DNA of 64,000 bases from Gautieria morchelliformis (Eukaryota > Basidiomycota > Agaricomycetes > Gomphales > Gomphaceae), in NCBI GenBank assembly GCA_015179125.1, contig WHVA01000509.1:1-64000 (forward strand), written 5' to 3'. Position numbers and translations under genes: made by a program. Every line of letters begins with the position of its first letter. Position 1 is the stretch's first letter. Below, one piece after another: positions 1-11,158 of the stretch. The notes under the pieces were generated by a model. The model worked only from the letters and a program-made list of their open reading frames with translations, was not told the origin of the DNA and searched no databases.

Positions 1-634
1 GGATCACTGATGTGGGCGGCTGTAGCCACTCGACCTGACATTGCATTTGCGGTGTCATTACTCTCGCAATTCCTTGAAAATCCAGGTGGCACACACTGGA
101 ATGCAGTCAAACGTGTCTTCAAATATTTGAAAGGCACGAAGCATTACAAGCTCACACTTGGAAGAAATCAAGACGGCTTGATGGGGTATTCAGATGCGGA
201 TTGGGGTTCACAGAGTCATAGGCGTTCGTATTCGGCATACTATTTCAGATTGATGGAGGCACTGTTTCATGGAGTTGCCAGAAACAGTCGATAGTAGCCC
301 TCTCATCACTGAAGCCGAATTCGTCGCCCTGACCCATGCGGGCAAAGAGGCTCTTTGGATGCGCCATTTTATTTCTGAAATATTCCAACCACTGAACAGA
401 CCCATCCAAGTTTATTCAGACAATCAATCAGCCATTGCCATCACGTATGGCACCCAACAACACACGAGAACCAAGCATTTCGACATCCGATTATATTTCC
501 TTCGAGATATAATCAAAAATCAACAAGCCAAGCTCGTTTATTTGCCAACCGAACAAATGTTGGCAGATATCCTCACTAAAGGACTTTCTAGTCCTAGAGT
601 GAAGATTCTCAACGAGCAAATTGGAATATATTAA
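1..634 (+). pseudogene. Ty1/Copia polyprotein 3' end (RT thumb and RNase H), broken
   Basis: This is the last part of a Copia pol gene; the rest lies left of the window. The first piece (frame 1, from base 10) has the conserved RPDIAFAVSLLSQF block, the HWNAVKRVFKYLKGTK block and the RNase H motif SDADWGSQSHRRS. The reading then moves to frame 3 (IDGGTVSWSCQKQS, about 246-300) and to frame 2 from about 311 (EAEFVALTHAGKEALWM, DNQSAI, RTKHFDIR, ADILTKGL), ending at the TAA at 632-634. Two single-base shifts, near 245 and 308, therefore break the gene. It resembles the RT/RNase H of element C1 (39106-41040) but is a different family. RNase H assignment is secure; function is lost. Confidence 0.9.
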
Positions 635-646
635 GCTTGAGGGGCG

Positions 647-920
647 TGTTGGGTGCATTTATGCTCCTGCACCAAAATCAAGCATAATATATCCAATTTG
701 TTGTGTGGCCTTCCGATTTCTTCTCACATTGTTCTTGTATTATGCATCCATTTCTCTGGTTATTTTCGAAATTTTCCACTCATTCCTTATCTCTCTATTT
801 CATCTTGTTATTCCTACTTTCACAAGCGGCTGCACCCAGCGGAGTCTGAAATGACTTCGACGCGCGAGCTCTTGGGCGCTAAAGGGCCGGGTAGTAGTAC
901 ATGCGCAGTGGAACACATTT
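647..920 (+). mobile_element. probable start of the 3' LTR of the broken Copia element
   Basis: A purine-rich stretch (639-646) directly after the Copia stop codon is followed by TGTTGGGTGCA, which is how a 3' LTR begins after its polypurine tract. I could not locate the right end (CA) or a second copy, so the boundary at 920 is nominal. The start at 647 is inferred from position and sequence only. Confidence 0.45.
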
Positions 921-924
921 CCCC

Positions 925-1088
925 CTCTCTCAGTGACCACTAAATTCACTGAGAGAGGCAAGTAAATTAGTCTAGTAGTCTTTGCATTTATTGACCTAGA
1001 AATGCTCTGTAGTGAATTGATTTCTAGGTAGTGTATAATATATTTATAGTGACCACTAAATTCACTGAGAGAGTGAATTGATTTCTAG
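925..1088. repeat. pair of 26-bp direct repeats containing a hairpin motif
   Basis: At 925-957 a perfect 12-bp inverted repeat, CTCTCTCAGTGA and its complement, encloses a 9-base loop. Its right 26 bases (932-957) recur exactly at 1048-1073, and a following 16-base block (1012-1027) recurs at 1073-1088. The core CTCAGTGA...TCACTGAG is also the core of the palindrome in the C1 LTRs (38818-38842), so this segment is probably LTR-derived. Confidence 0.7.
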
Positions 1089-1109
1089 TCCATTCTTTTG
1101 AATAACAAG

Positions 1110-1700
1110 TCCATACCTACTGCCTATAATTCCTGTCCTCTACACGGAGGTGCTAAAGCGGGACCGGAGTGCGGAACTGAATCCACGAGCGGAGTTGCAG
1201 AAGAGGCCTGAGCCATCTTTGCAGAAGACGTCGGAATAGATGGAAGTTGATCCGGGGTACGGAACTGTATTTGACCCAATGCCCAGTTAATCGACGGATT
1301 ATATCGGGTGAGCCAATTGTGTCCTAGTACAACGGAACAGCTAGCATCTAGCGGAGTAACGTAAAACGTAACTTCATGGTTGTCCCCAGTAGCGAAACGG
1401 ATAGACAGATCCACAACTTGGGAAATTCCCGTGTTGGAAGACCCGTCGAAAAGGCGGAGCGGAATAGTCGGAATGTTGCGGGTCGGAAGTTTATGTTTCA
1501 AAACAAAGTCGGAATCGAGGAAACAATGAGTCGAACCGGAGTCGACCAATGCTGTAAACGGGGGTGCGGAAATGGTGTCGGAAGTGAGCGGAACAGAGAG
1601 AGAGTCGGAGGACGAAAGAGCGGATGCGTTGAGTTTAACCTCGTTTGTCGCACGAATGGGGTCAACACAGCCTCAGCTCGTGCGGAGGCCAGAGGACTGC
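1110..1700 (-). pseudogene. gypsy element G1 aspartic protease, truncated
   Basis: On the minus strand this continues the G1 gag in another frame. It shows the retropepsin signature ALVDSGSTHCFLDSDF (catalytic Asp in DSG), then LRLFDGSS and the second-half motif [17 protein letters not shown]. It is closely similar in layout to the protease of element A (9085-9681). The coding sequence stops abruptly at about 1110-1124, where unrelated sequence starts; reverse transcriptase, RNase H and integrase are absent. G1 is thus a 5' fragment of a gypsy element cut off just after the protease. Confidence 0.85.
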
Positions 1701-1703
1701 TGA

Positions 1704-3132
1704 CTATTTTTTTGAATCCGCAGCGGAAACCGCTTCGGATTTCTCTTCCGTCTTTGCTGCGCGGCCCTTGGCCTTAGCAGCGGAGGCGGAAGCGCGAGTG
1801 CAGTCGCGAGCGACGTGACCTCCTTTGCCGCAGAAGAGGCAAAGGTTGTTGTCCATGCGACGCTGGCGTTCTACAGGGGTTAGTTTTCCGTCTTTCCCAA
1901 GTTTGTCGGAAAGATCCGGGGTGCTCTTCCGGGTGTTGGTGTTAGAACCAGAGGCCTGGTTGTTCCGAGGGGTGTTGTTGTTGTTCCGGTTGCCGGAGTT
2001 GGATCCGGAACTGTTGTTGCCGTTGTTGTTTCCGGAGTTGGTGTTTCCGGAATTGGTCTTCTTCTTGTCTTTATCAGACTTCTTGTCGGAAGACTTGTCG
2101 TTCTTGCTCTGGGTGGAAGTTTCGCGAGCGATCTCGGAGTGTCTTTCCCAGTAGCGTGAATCGATGGATTGAGCGAGGTTGCGGAGGTCGGTAAGGGTGG
2201 CGGGTTTTCCGACGCGGGCAATTTCATCCTTGATGCGGGATGGCAAGCCCATGTAAAACTGGCGTCGGAGTGCGGCTTCTCCCCATTGGACTCGAGGAGC
2301 GAGCTGCTGAAACGTGACGATATATTTAGCTATCTTATGAGTGTCTTTCATGCGAAGCTTATCGAGTTCATTTTCCGCATCGGCTTCCATATCAAATGGT
2401 CCGAAGTTGCTGCGGAGTTCGGAAATGAAATTGGGGTAATCGTCGGCCCAGTCGACGAGAGCGAACGGATCCATGAGGGCGGGTTCGAAATAGTCGAGCG
2501 CCGTGCCTCGGAGATAGGAAAGGGCATAATTGACCTTTCGTTCGTCGTCAGGAAAGGCGTCGGGACGATCACGGAAATTGAGTTGAAGCTGAACCAGAAA
2601 TGGCTGGAGCTTCTTGGGGTCGGAACCGTCGAACTGATCTGGTTCGCGGACCTTAGTCTTGGGTCGTGGTGGTGCTTGGGCCGGGCGCTGGAGTTGTCCG
2701 GCTAGCATGGCGATGGCTTGTGCAAGGTCCGGAACTGGCGTGGGCGGAACTGGGTTGGCGGGAATCTGAGGTGGAAATGGAGGTGGAGGACCGCCGGGAG
2801 GACCGCCTGGGGGACCGCCGGGTGGGCCGCATGAGGGCCGCCTGGAGGTGGTCCTGGTGGAGGTGGTGGTGGTGGAGCTGGGCGTCGGAATGACGCTGCT
2901 GTTTGTTCGCCGCTGCTACTCGTCGAATTCCCGTCGTAGTCGGGATTGTCGTCGGGATTAGCGTCGGGAACTTCTTCGAATCGTTGCGGAAAAGCATCGG
3001 AAAGCTCATCGTCGGCACGAGAGCTGCTGGAGGGTTCCGCGTGCCTTGGTGCTGCGGATCTAAGATTGCCAAATAAGAGAGAGCTTCGACAGCTCCTGCT
3101 CGAGCTGAAGTAGCTGTGGTACGAGGAGGCAT
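1704..3132 (-). pseudogene. gypsy element G1 Gag (capsid and nucleocapsid)
   Basis: Gag starts at the ATG at 3132-3130 (MPPRTTATSARAG), 34 bases inside the 5' LTR end, and ends at the stop at 1704. The capsid part includes PDQFDGSDPKKLQPFLVQLQ and FRDRPDAFPDDERKVNYAL; a low-complexity Asn/Ser/Gly linker follows, then a CCHC zinc knuckle CLFCGKGGHVARDC. The N-terminal piece and the capsid are in different frames (offset one base), so at least one indel lies between about 2960 and 2710. The protease follows in another frame. Gag would assemble the retrotransposon particle. The coding strand is rich in TTCCG, as in element B. Confidence 0.88.
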
Positions 3133-3165
3133 AGTGATAGTTATCGGGTGGGAATCAGATAATAC

Positions 3166-3847
3166 TGTTACGTATCGAGATTTCCACTGAGTCGGAACTG
3201 GAAAGGACAGCGGCTTCAACTTATAGGTTGCGCCCCAATGAACTATCGTCCTAGGTATTTCGGAAATGAGCCGGAAGTCGGAAGGTACTGGACCAGAGGT
3301 TTGGTCGGAACTTGAGTCGGAACTGAGGCGGAAAGCGGAAGACGGAGAGACTGGGATCTTGCTAGACTCGCTGTGCTAAGAACAGGAGATGGAGCGAAGG
3401 AAATCAAGTATCGAAGGTGATTATCTGATTGCAGAATAACAGACATACATGAGGGGGTTTTTATACAAAGCGCAGAGCAACAAGTAATGGTGTTGTACTA
3501 AGCAGATTCCGGAGGAAGCGGAAGTCGAGTACAATGTGTGGGAACTAACTAATTGGGAACAATGGGACTACAAGGGGGGTTCAGGGTAAGGTAGAACAAA
3601 TGGCAAAGAACAAGGGGTCGGGAAAACATATCTGACAACGAACTACAAGGATGACCGGATATATGGTTTTGATGGACGGCGAGGTGGGTCCGGTGGGTTC
3701 GAGTAATAGAGTCGAAAGAACAAGGGAAATGTACAAGGGGCGGAATGTCGGAAATGTCGGAGGGGCGGAACGTTGTGCGGAACTATTGGAGGGGCGGAAG
3801 GAGTGGCGGAACTGAGGGTCGGAAGTCGGAAATGAACGGTCGTAACA
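3166..3847 (-). mobile_element. 5' LTR of gypsy element G1
   Basis: The repeat reads TGTTACG... on the plus strand at 3166 and ends ...CGTAACA at 3847, giving 682 bp with TG/CA ends. It directly precedes gag on the minus strand. The first roughly 430 bases are closely similar to the solo LTR at 62797-63505, which confirms both outer limits. No second LTR of G1 remains in the window. No TGG-type primer binding site follows the LTR: the first internal bases are GTATTATCTGA, comparable to GTATTTTCAGA after the 5' LTR of element A. Confidence 0.85.
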
Positions 3848-4800
3848 GAATGCCCGAATAACTTGTGCGAATAAGTATGCTGTTTGGTGAATAGGTGAAC
3901 CAATGAATGTTCACAAGGTAAGAGGGTTGCCCAAACGGGGATCACCCTATCTACAGTCGTAGCGAAATAGCCCGTGGCACTTGACGATGCAACGTGCAAG
4001 GTGTCACGGAAGGGCTGTCCAAGTAGCGACAATCCCTTCGCCAACAGCACAGAAAATGGTTCGAAGGCTAAGGTAATGAAAATGAAGTATGAGAACTCAC
4101 CAGTGGCGCCTAAGTCCTCTGCTAGTCGAAGATGGAAATCTCCAAGAGAAGGCTTAGGATGATGACCACAGCGAGGTCAAATTTGCACAAGATGAACGAT
4201 GTATGATAATTGAACTGGGGAATATGCATGCGAATGTAAACTACTTATATCAAATGCTCGTAAGGTATCAGCGAATAGGAAAGAGGCCGTCACGAGTCAG
4301 GGTTGGATAGGGGTGCGCAGTCATGATACAACATAGATGGAATAAACATACAATAGAATGAGAGAAGAGGGAGAACATGAAACGACGGAGAGTGAAGGTG
4401 GCGAAGACACCTGTGTACGAAATCATGTCTTGGGGCCTGCATATACACTGCCCTGCACGGGTTCTTCATCTACTGGGTTGATCCCACACGACCTATGGGT
4501 AGGACGTCCCGTGAACGCACCCTGCTCATTTGAACACCAAAAGGGGTTGGATCGAGAAGCTGATGGAGTTACTGACAAGCCATCATGCCGGATAGGGATG
4601 TCGATCGTGATTTGATGGTGTGCCTGTTGGCGAATGATGCGAGCAGCAAATGGTCGTTCGGCAAAATGCGAGGAAGGGCGAACAGAGGTGACATAGAGGA
4701 GGAGAGGTCGAGGTGGAGGGTGAAGCCGAGCGAACACTGGGGAGGAGTAGCGAAAGGGGAAATGGGGATACAAGGTGCAGGAAATACACAGGTCATGACA
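3848..4800 (-). mobile_element. solo LTR of family L, truncated by the G1 LTR
   Basis: This segment is the reverse complement of the complete 977-bp solo LTR at 28334-29310. Its 5' end, TGTCATGACCTG on the minus strand, is at 4800. At the other end it stops at base 3848, where the G1 LTR abuts, and lacks about 49 terminal bases present in the intact copy. The parent element could not be identified because no internal region is attached. The sequence right of 4800 has no polypurine tract, so this is a solo or 5' LTR. Confidence 0.85.
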
Positions 4801-5573
4801 ATCCAATTACCAGAACACCATCGGAAGAGGGTCGAGCAGAGGAGGTGGTAGACCCAGCGACGACTGCCAAGTCAGTCCAAAGACATTGATCATGCGTTTG
4901 GCGGCGTGGCTATGGTAATTGGCACGAACAACGAGAATCGGTTGCCGAACACGACAATGGCGATCAGAACGAACACGGAAATGGGGTGAGAAATGGCAGG
5001 ACAGAGCACCTGAGTATGAGAAATAAATGCATCATGACAATGTCCAGCTTTCGAGATCATCCCAATCACAGAGATCGTCGGGCACATCAGGAAGCAACTG
5101 TTGAGAGGTCAAAAGGAAAGGGATTAGAGTTGTCACCGCCACATGTTCCTTCGAGCGGGTGACTGGCATGGTGGCAGGGAAGATGAGACCAACCCTAGTC
5201 CCCTCCCACACATCAGTCATGTGTTCACCCTAAATTACACTAATAACATTTAAAATCTTCTGGCGCTTATATTAGATGGTCCCTAATTTTTATTATCGTA
5301 CTTAGTAATTATTAGCAAACATAAACACTGTAATACCATTAGTAAGTAGCACAGAGGACCCTGAGGACCCTGCCACAATTCTGACACCAGTTTGCACAGT
5401 CTTGTCGTATGTACTGCTGCTTGTTCAAAGGTGAAACACAACTTGCTCAACAAAGTATGACCCTGTAATTGGTGAGCTGTGTTACACTAACTAAGCCTTG
5501 AAGAACATATACGGATGAGGCCTGCTTCATCCCTTATGTTGCCCATGCTGAACTGAGCCGAGAGCTGGTCGCC
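4801..5573. other. no recognisable gene
   Basis: I see only short ORFs here and nothing I can assign. The minus-strand frame at 5032-5220 reads about 60 residues without a recognisable motif. Confidence 0.5.
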
Positions 5574-5575
5574 TA

Positions 5576-6169
5576 AGATAGGGGACACCAGGAACCAGCA
5601 CCCTTTATGTAAGCGAGCAGGCCAGTAGCAGCCACCTTCCGACATCCTCAATTCCACCCACCTACATTAAGTTCTGACTTATTTGGGTCCTAAGAGTTTC
5701 TCTCAATGTCTAGTTTGAATTTGTAGGAAAGGGTTTAGCTAAATAATGCAGGGTAGCTGAGTTATATACTCTTGAAGTGCAGACTAAGAAATTTTTTACA
5801 AATACTTTATTTTGTGTTTGGAACCATTTGGGACACATTTTGTATTCCCAACCGCAACATTTGGCGCGTCACATGACATGATTTGTCAGCTTTCTCAGCG
5901 CTTGGACATTGGCGCTCAGTGATGGATGACCATTCTGGGAGGTCATGTGCCACGTGACACAGCGAATTGGTCAAACGTGGGCAGAGTCCCTTCCCCAGTA
6001 ACATATTAGCAAGTCAATCAAAAGCATAGTAACTAGATACAAAATTTACACTTCTCTATATCAAATTGAATTTTCTGGCACACTTTTTGAAAAACTGAGA
6101 TCTGATTTGGCACATCACATGATCTAAGCGCTTGCTTATGTCAGGGGTGTTGGTTGGTGTCCCCTATCT
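5576..6169. mobile_element. 594-bp non-autonomous terminal-inverted-repeat element (MITE-like)
   Basis: The ends are perfect 15-bp inverted repeats, AGATAGGGGACACCA at 5576-5590 and its complement at 6155-6169, each bordered outside by TA (5574-5575 and 6170-6171). A TA duplication is typical of the Tc1/mariner/pogo superfamily. The interior has no transposase and its longest frame is 65 codons. It lies 118 bases from the pogo element but its ends differ (AGATAGG against CAGTTTTCC), so it would need a different helper transposase. Confidence 0.75.
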
Positions 6170-6592
6170 TAAGTAAAGTTTTATCAAGATAAAGAAACCA
6201 TTCAGCGGGAAGCCTGCCTGAGAGCCTTCTTTGGGTTAAAGAGCGTGTAACAGCAGTTGGCCTAAGGGAACTGCAGAATGGTTGGTACAGTTTTCCACCA
6301 TCATTTGAAACAGCAAAAATGGATTTATCACTCATCGTCCCCTGTGCTGTCCTAAATTCTTCAAAAAATCGGAGTATATTATAGCACCATAGTTTGCTGC
6401 TGCCTATAGATCTAATCTATCAAATTATAACTGAGGAATGTAATAATGTGAGCCCCAGTCATGAGGGGACTCGGAGCTCGAAACGGGCATCTGAAACACC
6501 CGTGGGAAATCACTCGTCCTCACTCTCGTCACTCTCTGAGCCGCTACTCTCGTCCTCTGGATCAACGGCGGTTGTTTTAGGGGAACACTTCT

Positions 6593-7210
6593 TCACATAA
6601 AGCTTTGGAGGGGCCGGGATCTTCGTGGGTCGCTTTGTTTAAGCCATCTGGGTTGCTGCCACTCACTTTTCGCCAGCTCGCTCTCTCTTTGCCAGGCCAG
6701 CAACTCGCCCACATAAGCTGCTAGTCTGATGTGATTCTCCTCTGCAATTTTGGCCGCTTCCTCCTCCCAGTTCTTCTTCGCCTTGACCTGCTCCTTCCGT
6801 GCCACTTTCCTCACTTCTTTATCAATCTTCTCCGCCTCTTTAGCTCCTTCATGGTCCTTCACGGCGCTGCGAAATCTAGGATCGGTGAGGAGCCAGGGTA
6901 AGCCATCCCCGATCAGCTTCTCTTTTTTCTTACTTTTGCTTTTCTCTTCTTTTTTGTACAGGTGGTCCCTAAGTCTATTTACATGTATCCTGGCCAACAC
7001 AAGTTGGGTGCGTTTGGTGAGAATGCACTCCTTCATCTGCAATACTGCTAACTGTTCTGTGTCAGGTTCCCAGGTAAGCATCTCTGACGCATCTGTTGGT
7101 GTTTCGATGGCTGAGCACGGCGCCATTGGAACCTCCAAAGCGGAGTGGATCAGGGATGAGCTCATCAAGAAAGATGTTGTTTCATGTGCCTCAAGCACTT
7201 CATTCATCTC
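6593..7210 (-). pseudogene. pogo-type transposase, C-terminal part
   Basis: This is the continuation of the transposase after element A. Joining the sides of the insertion through one copy of the ATCTC target keeps the frame (LAEAE then MNEVLEAHE). The roughly 200 residues are strongly charged: a Lys/Glu-rich helical stretch (KKEEKSKSKKKEKL; EAEKIDKEVRKVARKEQVK) probably forms a coiled coil, and the tail has several Trp-Pro-Arg segments. No catalytic residue is here; similar charged tails follow the DDE core in many fungal pogo transposases. It ends at the stop at 6593, about 280 bases inside the left inverted repeat. Confidence 0.75.
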
Positions 7211-7761
7211 TGTAAGAACCCGGCCTTTGGCTGGTTACTTACTGGTATAACTTTCTTCCGAGCCCGAGCCTTGTGATACTCACGCCCGAGTACATATGAT
7301 TCTTATCCTGCGCCCGAGCCCGAGCTAGAGCTAGAGCTCATATCCGACCTTGATCCCATGCCCGTATCCCCTTAGTTACTGATTCTGCTCCATCACGCAT
7401 CAGTCATATATTACCTCGCCCTGACCTCGCCCTGATCTCCACTAATATGTTCGCCCCTGACTCGTACCCTCGCCCCATATATAAACCCCCCTGTATGCAT
7501 TCCTACTCCTCAGTCTGAAAATCAACTATCATATAACTTCGATCCTTAGTTAGTTTCGAAGCCTCACCTCTTAAAGCCAAACCTCGCCTCTTATTCGTTT
7601 GCCTCTGAAGTTGGGACTCATGCGTAGGGTCGGCGCAGCACATAAGCTGAAGCCTAGTCCCTCTCCGACTTCCCCATCCAAACCTCGCCCCGTAACCTTG
7701 GACCTTACCTCGGGTTTTGCCCCCGACCTCGGTCAACCTTACGACGGATCGTATCGTAACA
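7211..7761 (+). repeat. 5' LTR of chromovirus A
   Basis: 551 bp, TGTAAGAACCCGG... to ...CGTAACA. It is preceded by the target copy ATCTC (7206-7210). It contains the repeated motif CCCGAGC and a TATATAAACCCCC box near 7478, the likely promoter of the element. It is near-identical to the 3' LTR at 14123-14685 apart from small indels and C/T or G/A differences. Confidence 0.93.
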
Positions 7762-7805
7762 GTATTTTCAGACTGCTTACACCCTACATATCCCTTTTCT
7801 TCACT

Positions 7806-9034
7806 ATGTCCATGATGACTCGTTCCTGCACCCTTCGGGGTATATCAGAACAACGACATTTCTCGGAAGCCCTGACGATTCACCACCGTCCCCAGGGATA
7901 CCCCTCGCAGACCCCGCTGAGCCTAGTAACAAAGACAAAGGTAGGGCTAACCCCGGTGACCCTTCAGGTGATCCAGGTGATGGCTCTGGAGGTTCTGACA
8001 ACGATCGCGACCTCCCCAACCTGCCACCCGAGGACCTAGGTGACCTCGAGGACAACGAGCTTATGCGTCGAGTGTTCATCAAGCTCGTGAAACCTCGCGA
8101 GTCTGAAGCACGAGCCAAGGTCAAGGAACCGGATAGTTATGACAGTACCGACCAGGCCAAGCTTCACACCTTCTTCCTTCAATGCGTGCTCAACTTCTGA
8201 GATCATCCAACAGCATTCAAGACTGGGGCCTCGAAGGTGTAGTATGCTATTTCTTACCTGTCCGGCTCAGCTCTACAGTATTTTAAGCCAGCGATCCTCA
8301 GCGAAGTCCTTGCCAAGCCAGATTGGCTCAAGGACTGGGACAGCTTCAAGGCCGAGCTCAAGCTCAACTTCGGCCCATACGACAACACTGCCCAAGCCGA
8401 GATTGACCTCGAGAAGATCATTATGAAAGAGCACCACAAGGCCGCACGATTCTTTATCGACTTCGCCCGAGCTTCAACTAGGACTCAGTGGAATGATGCG
8501 GCCCTCCAACACTTCGCCTACAAGGGCTTGGCCAAACGAATCAAGGACAACTTACTTCACTTCCCTCGATTCCGCAGCCTTGCCGAGCTTAGGAACTTCG
8601 CACTGGAATGTGACAGCCGTTACTGGGAGCATAAGGAATATGACGCCATGATCAATGGTCATAGCTCCCAGCCTGCACGCGCCACTAATCAGTCCAGCAG
8701 CAATGCCACTAACAACAACCAGTCTTCAAGCGGTTCCAATAACAATAAGAACCGCAATAAGACTAACAACAATGTCAAGGGTTCCAACAACAACTCTTCG
8801 AACAACAAGAGCCAGCCTGACATATCGAGCAAGCTCGGGAAGGATGGCAAACTACTTCCCGAGGAACGCCAACGTCAGGTCGACCAGGGCCTTTGTCTGC
8901 TCTGCGGCACCAAGGGCCACATTGTCAAGGACTGCCCGAAGAACAAGTCTACCAACGGTAGCGGTTCTAAAGGTCGGGCAGCAAAGACCCCTAACGAGGG
9001 GACTTCAGCCTCCATTACGGAGGTGAAGAAATAG
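7806..9034 (+). pseudogene. chromovirus A Gag
   Basis: Gag can be read from the ATG at 7806, then in frame 2 from about 7830 to the stop at 9034. The capsid region contains KEPDSYDSTDQAKLHTFFLQ, the helix-rich segment around YFKPAIL, and FALECDSRYWEHKEYD. A long Asn/Ser-rich linker (8690-8815) precedes one CCHC knuckle CLLCGTKGHIVKDC, and the end is Lys-rich. In-frame stops at 8198 (TGA) and 8240 (TAG) and one early frame change show it is dead. It is homologous to the G1 Gag (SSKLGKDGKL in A, SDKLGKDGKL in G1). It would form the particle and bind element RNA. Confidence 0.85.
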
Positions 9035-9036
9035 GT

Positions 9037-9729
9037 AGCAACCTCGGAACCACACGATCCGAGGATTGTGGTAACCTCACCCGTGTGCTCAGACTCAGTG
9101 CCGCTTCTCATTCATTGTCCAAAGATTCCCTTAATGTAGATCTAACCTTGCCTTCGCTTCCCAACGTCACTTTTGTTGCATTAGTTGACTGCGGGTCCTC
9201 AGATTGTTTTATTGAATCCAGATTTGTCCAGAAGTACTCTATGCCTGCTTATCCTGTCTCTCCTATACCCTTGAAACTATTTGATGGTAGTGCTAACACT
9301 ACCATTACCCAAGCTCTAGACCTCTGTATCTGTGTTCCGACTGGCGAACAACAATGGGTTACCTTCTACGTAACCTCACTCGACTCGAGTTGCTCGATGG
9401 TACTTGGCCACAACTGGCTCACCTGCTACAATCCATTGATTGACTGGGTATTGGGCAGTATTACTTTCAAGACCATCGATCTAACTACGGCTCCAGCGAC
9501 CACGGCGATGTCAGACCGCTCAGCTTCGGCTACGACTTCGACCTCGCCTCAGAACTCGCCTTCGAAGTTGCAAGCACCCCTTGTTTCCCTAATCAATGCA
9601 CCCGCTTTCATGCGTGCATCTAGATTGGAAGGGTCCGAAGTGTTTCAGCTCAATCTGGCTTCGCCTGAGCTCCTCGCCTGAGGAGCAACATCGGGAGAAA
9701 GCTCTTCCGAGCTGTCTGAGAACATTAAA
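9037..9729 (+). pseudogene. chromovirus A aspartic protease
   Basis: The protease is read in frame 1, downstream of the gag stop and one frame back from gag. It has [16 protein letters not shown] (Asp intact; the usual DSG reads DCG), [11 protein letters not shown], and [19 protein letters not shown]. The region ends near an A7 run (9727-9733) where the frame must change to reach reverse transcriptase. A TGA at 9679 interrupts it, at a position where the codon would be CGA before a C-to-T change. It would process the Gag-Pol polyprotein. Confidence 0.82.
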
Positions 9730-11158
9730 AAAACATGTTCCCGAAGTATATCACGAATTTGCAGATGTGTTCAGCAAAGCACGCGCTGACACTCTAGCTC
9801 CCCACCAACCTCACGATATCAAAATCAACCTCGAAGAAGGGACCTCGCCGCCTATCGGTCCCATCTACTCTCTCTCCGCTTCCGAACTCAAAGCACTCCA
9901 TGAGTTTATTGACGAGCACTTGAACATCAGCTTCATCCGACCTTCACGCTCGCCTCATGGTGCACCGGTATTGTTTGTCCGCAAAAAAGATGGCTCACTT
10001 TGGTTGTGTGTCGACTTCCGAGGTTTAAACAAGATCTCGAAAAAAGATCGGTATCCATTGCCATTGATTTCTGACTTACCTGATGCTCCAAAGAATGCTC
10101 GCATCTATACGAAGATTGACCTTCATCACGCTTACCACCTCGTAAGGGTGGCCGAGGGTGACGAATGGAAAACCGCCTTCAGGACTCGCTATGGGTCTTT
10201 TGAATGGTTGGTTATGCCATTTGGTCTCACTAACTGCCCTGCTGCTTTCCAGAGATTCATGAACGAGGTTTTCGCCGACCTTTTGGATGTTTGTGTGGTG
10301 GTATACTTGGATGACATTCTAATCTATTCCAGTGACCCCTCCAAACATGTTGAACATGTCAAGGAAGTCTTACGACGACTGCGACTCAACAACCTCTTCG
10401 CCAAAGAAGACAAGTGCGAGTTTCATCGTGACTCGGTTGAATTCCTCGGCTACATACTCTCTCCCGAGGGCCTCACTATGGTGAATGACAAGGTAAAGGT
10501 CATTCAAGACTGGCCTGAGCCTCGCAAAGTTCGCAACATCCAATCTTTCCTCGGCTTCACCAACTTCTACCGACGTTTCATTCACAACTACTCCGACATC
10601 ACCATTCCTCTCACCTGACTCACCCGCAAGGGTAACCCTTGGAACTTTTCCGAGGATTGTCGACAGGCCTTCAACCTGTTGAAGAAGGCGTTCACTACTG
10701 CTCCTATCCTTACCCACTGGATTCCTGACCTTCCACTAATCGTAGAGACTGATGCTTCAGATTATGCCTTAGCGGCAATCTTATCACTGCGAACCTCGGA
10801 AGGCAAACTTCATCCCATCGCCTTTCACTCCTGCACATTCACCTCTACTGAGCTCAACTATGATGTTCATGACAAGGAGCTCCTAGCAATTTTTGAAGCT
10901 TTTCAACGCTGGTGACACTACCTCGAGGGTTCTGGCAACCCTGTCGACGTTATCACCGATCACAAGAACCTCGAATACTTTTCAACAACGAAGCTCTTGA
11001 CCCGTCGACAAGCTCGGTGGTCAGAATACCTTTCCCAGTTCAACCTCGCCATCCGTTTCTGACCGGGCTGCCTCGGAACGAAGCCTGACTCTCTCACTAG
11101 ACGATGGGACGTCTACCTTAAAGAGGGGAATAGCGACTATGCCACCATAAACCCATAG
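9730..11158 (+). pseudogene. chromovirus A reverse transcriptase and RNase H
   Basis: Frame 2. The RT starts after [18 protein letters not shown] and shows [56 protein letters not shown], the active site [11 protein letters not shown] and [11 protein letters not shown]. RNase H follows with [32 protein letters not shown] and SLTRRW. Four stops interrupt it: TGA 10616, TGA 10913, TGA 11060 and TAG 11156. The three TGA positions correspond to Arg in related elements. The active-site residues are otherwise intact. Confidence 0.92.

Noticed and set aside
7762..7785. Canonical tRNA primer binding site after the A and G1 LTRs
   Set aside because: No TGG-starting site is found. The shared GTATT start is suggestive of another primer or self-priming, but I cannot support either.
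9726..9734. A AAA AAC in element A as a programmed -1 frameshift site
   Set aside because: The zero frame does not place the heptamer as X XXY YYZ, and the needed change is +1 rather than -1. A one-base gain in the A run is simpler.
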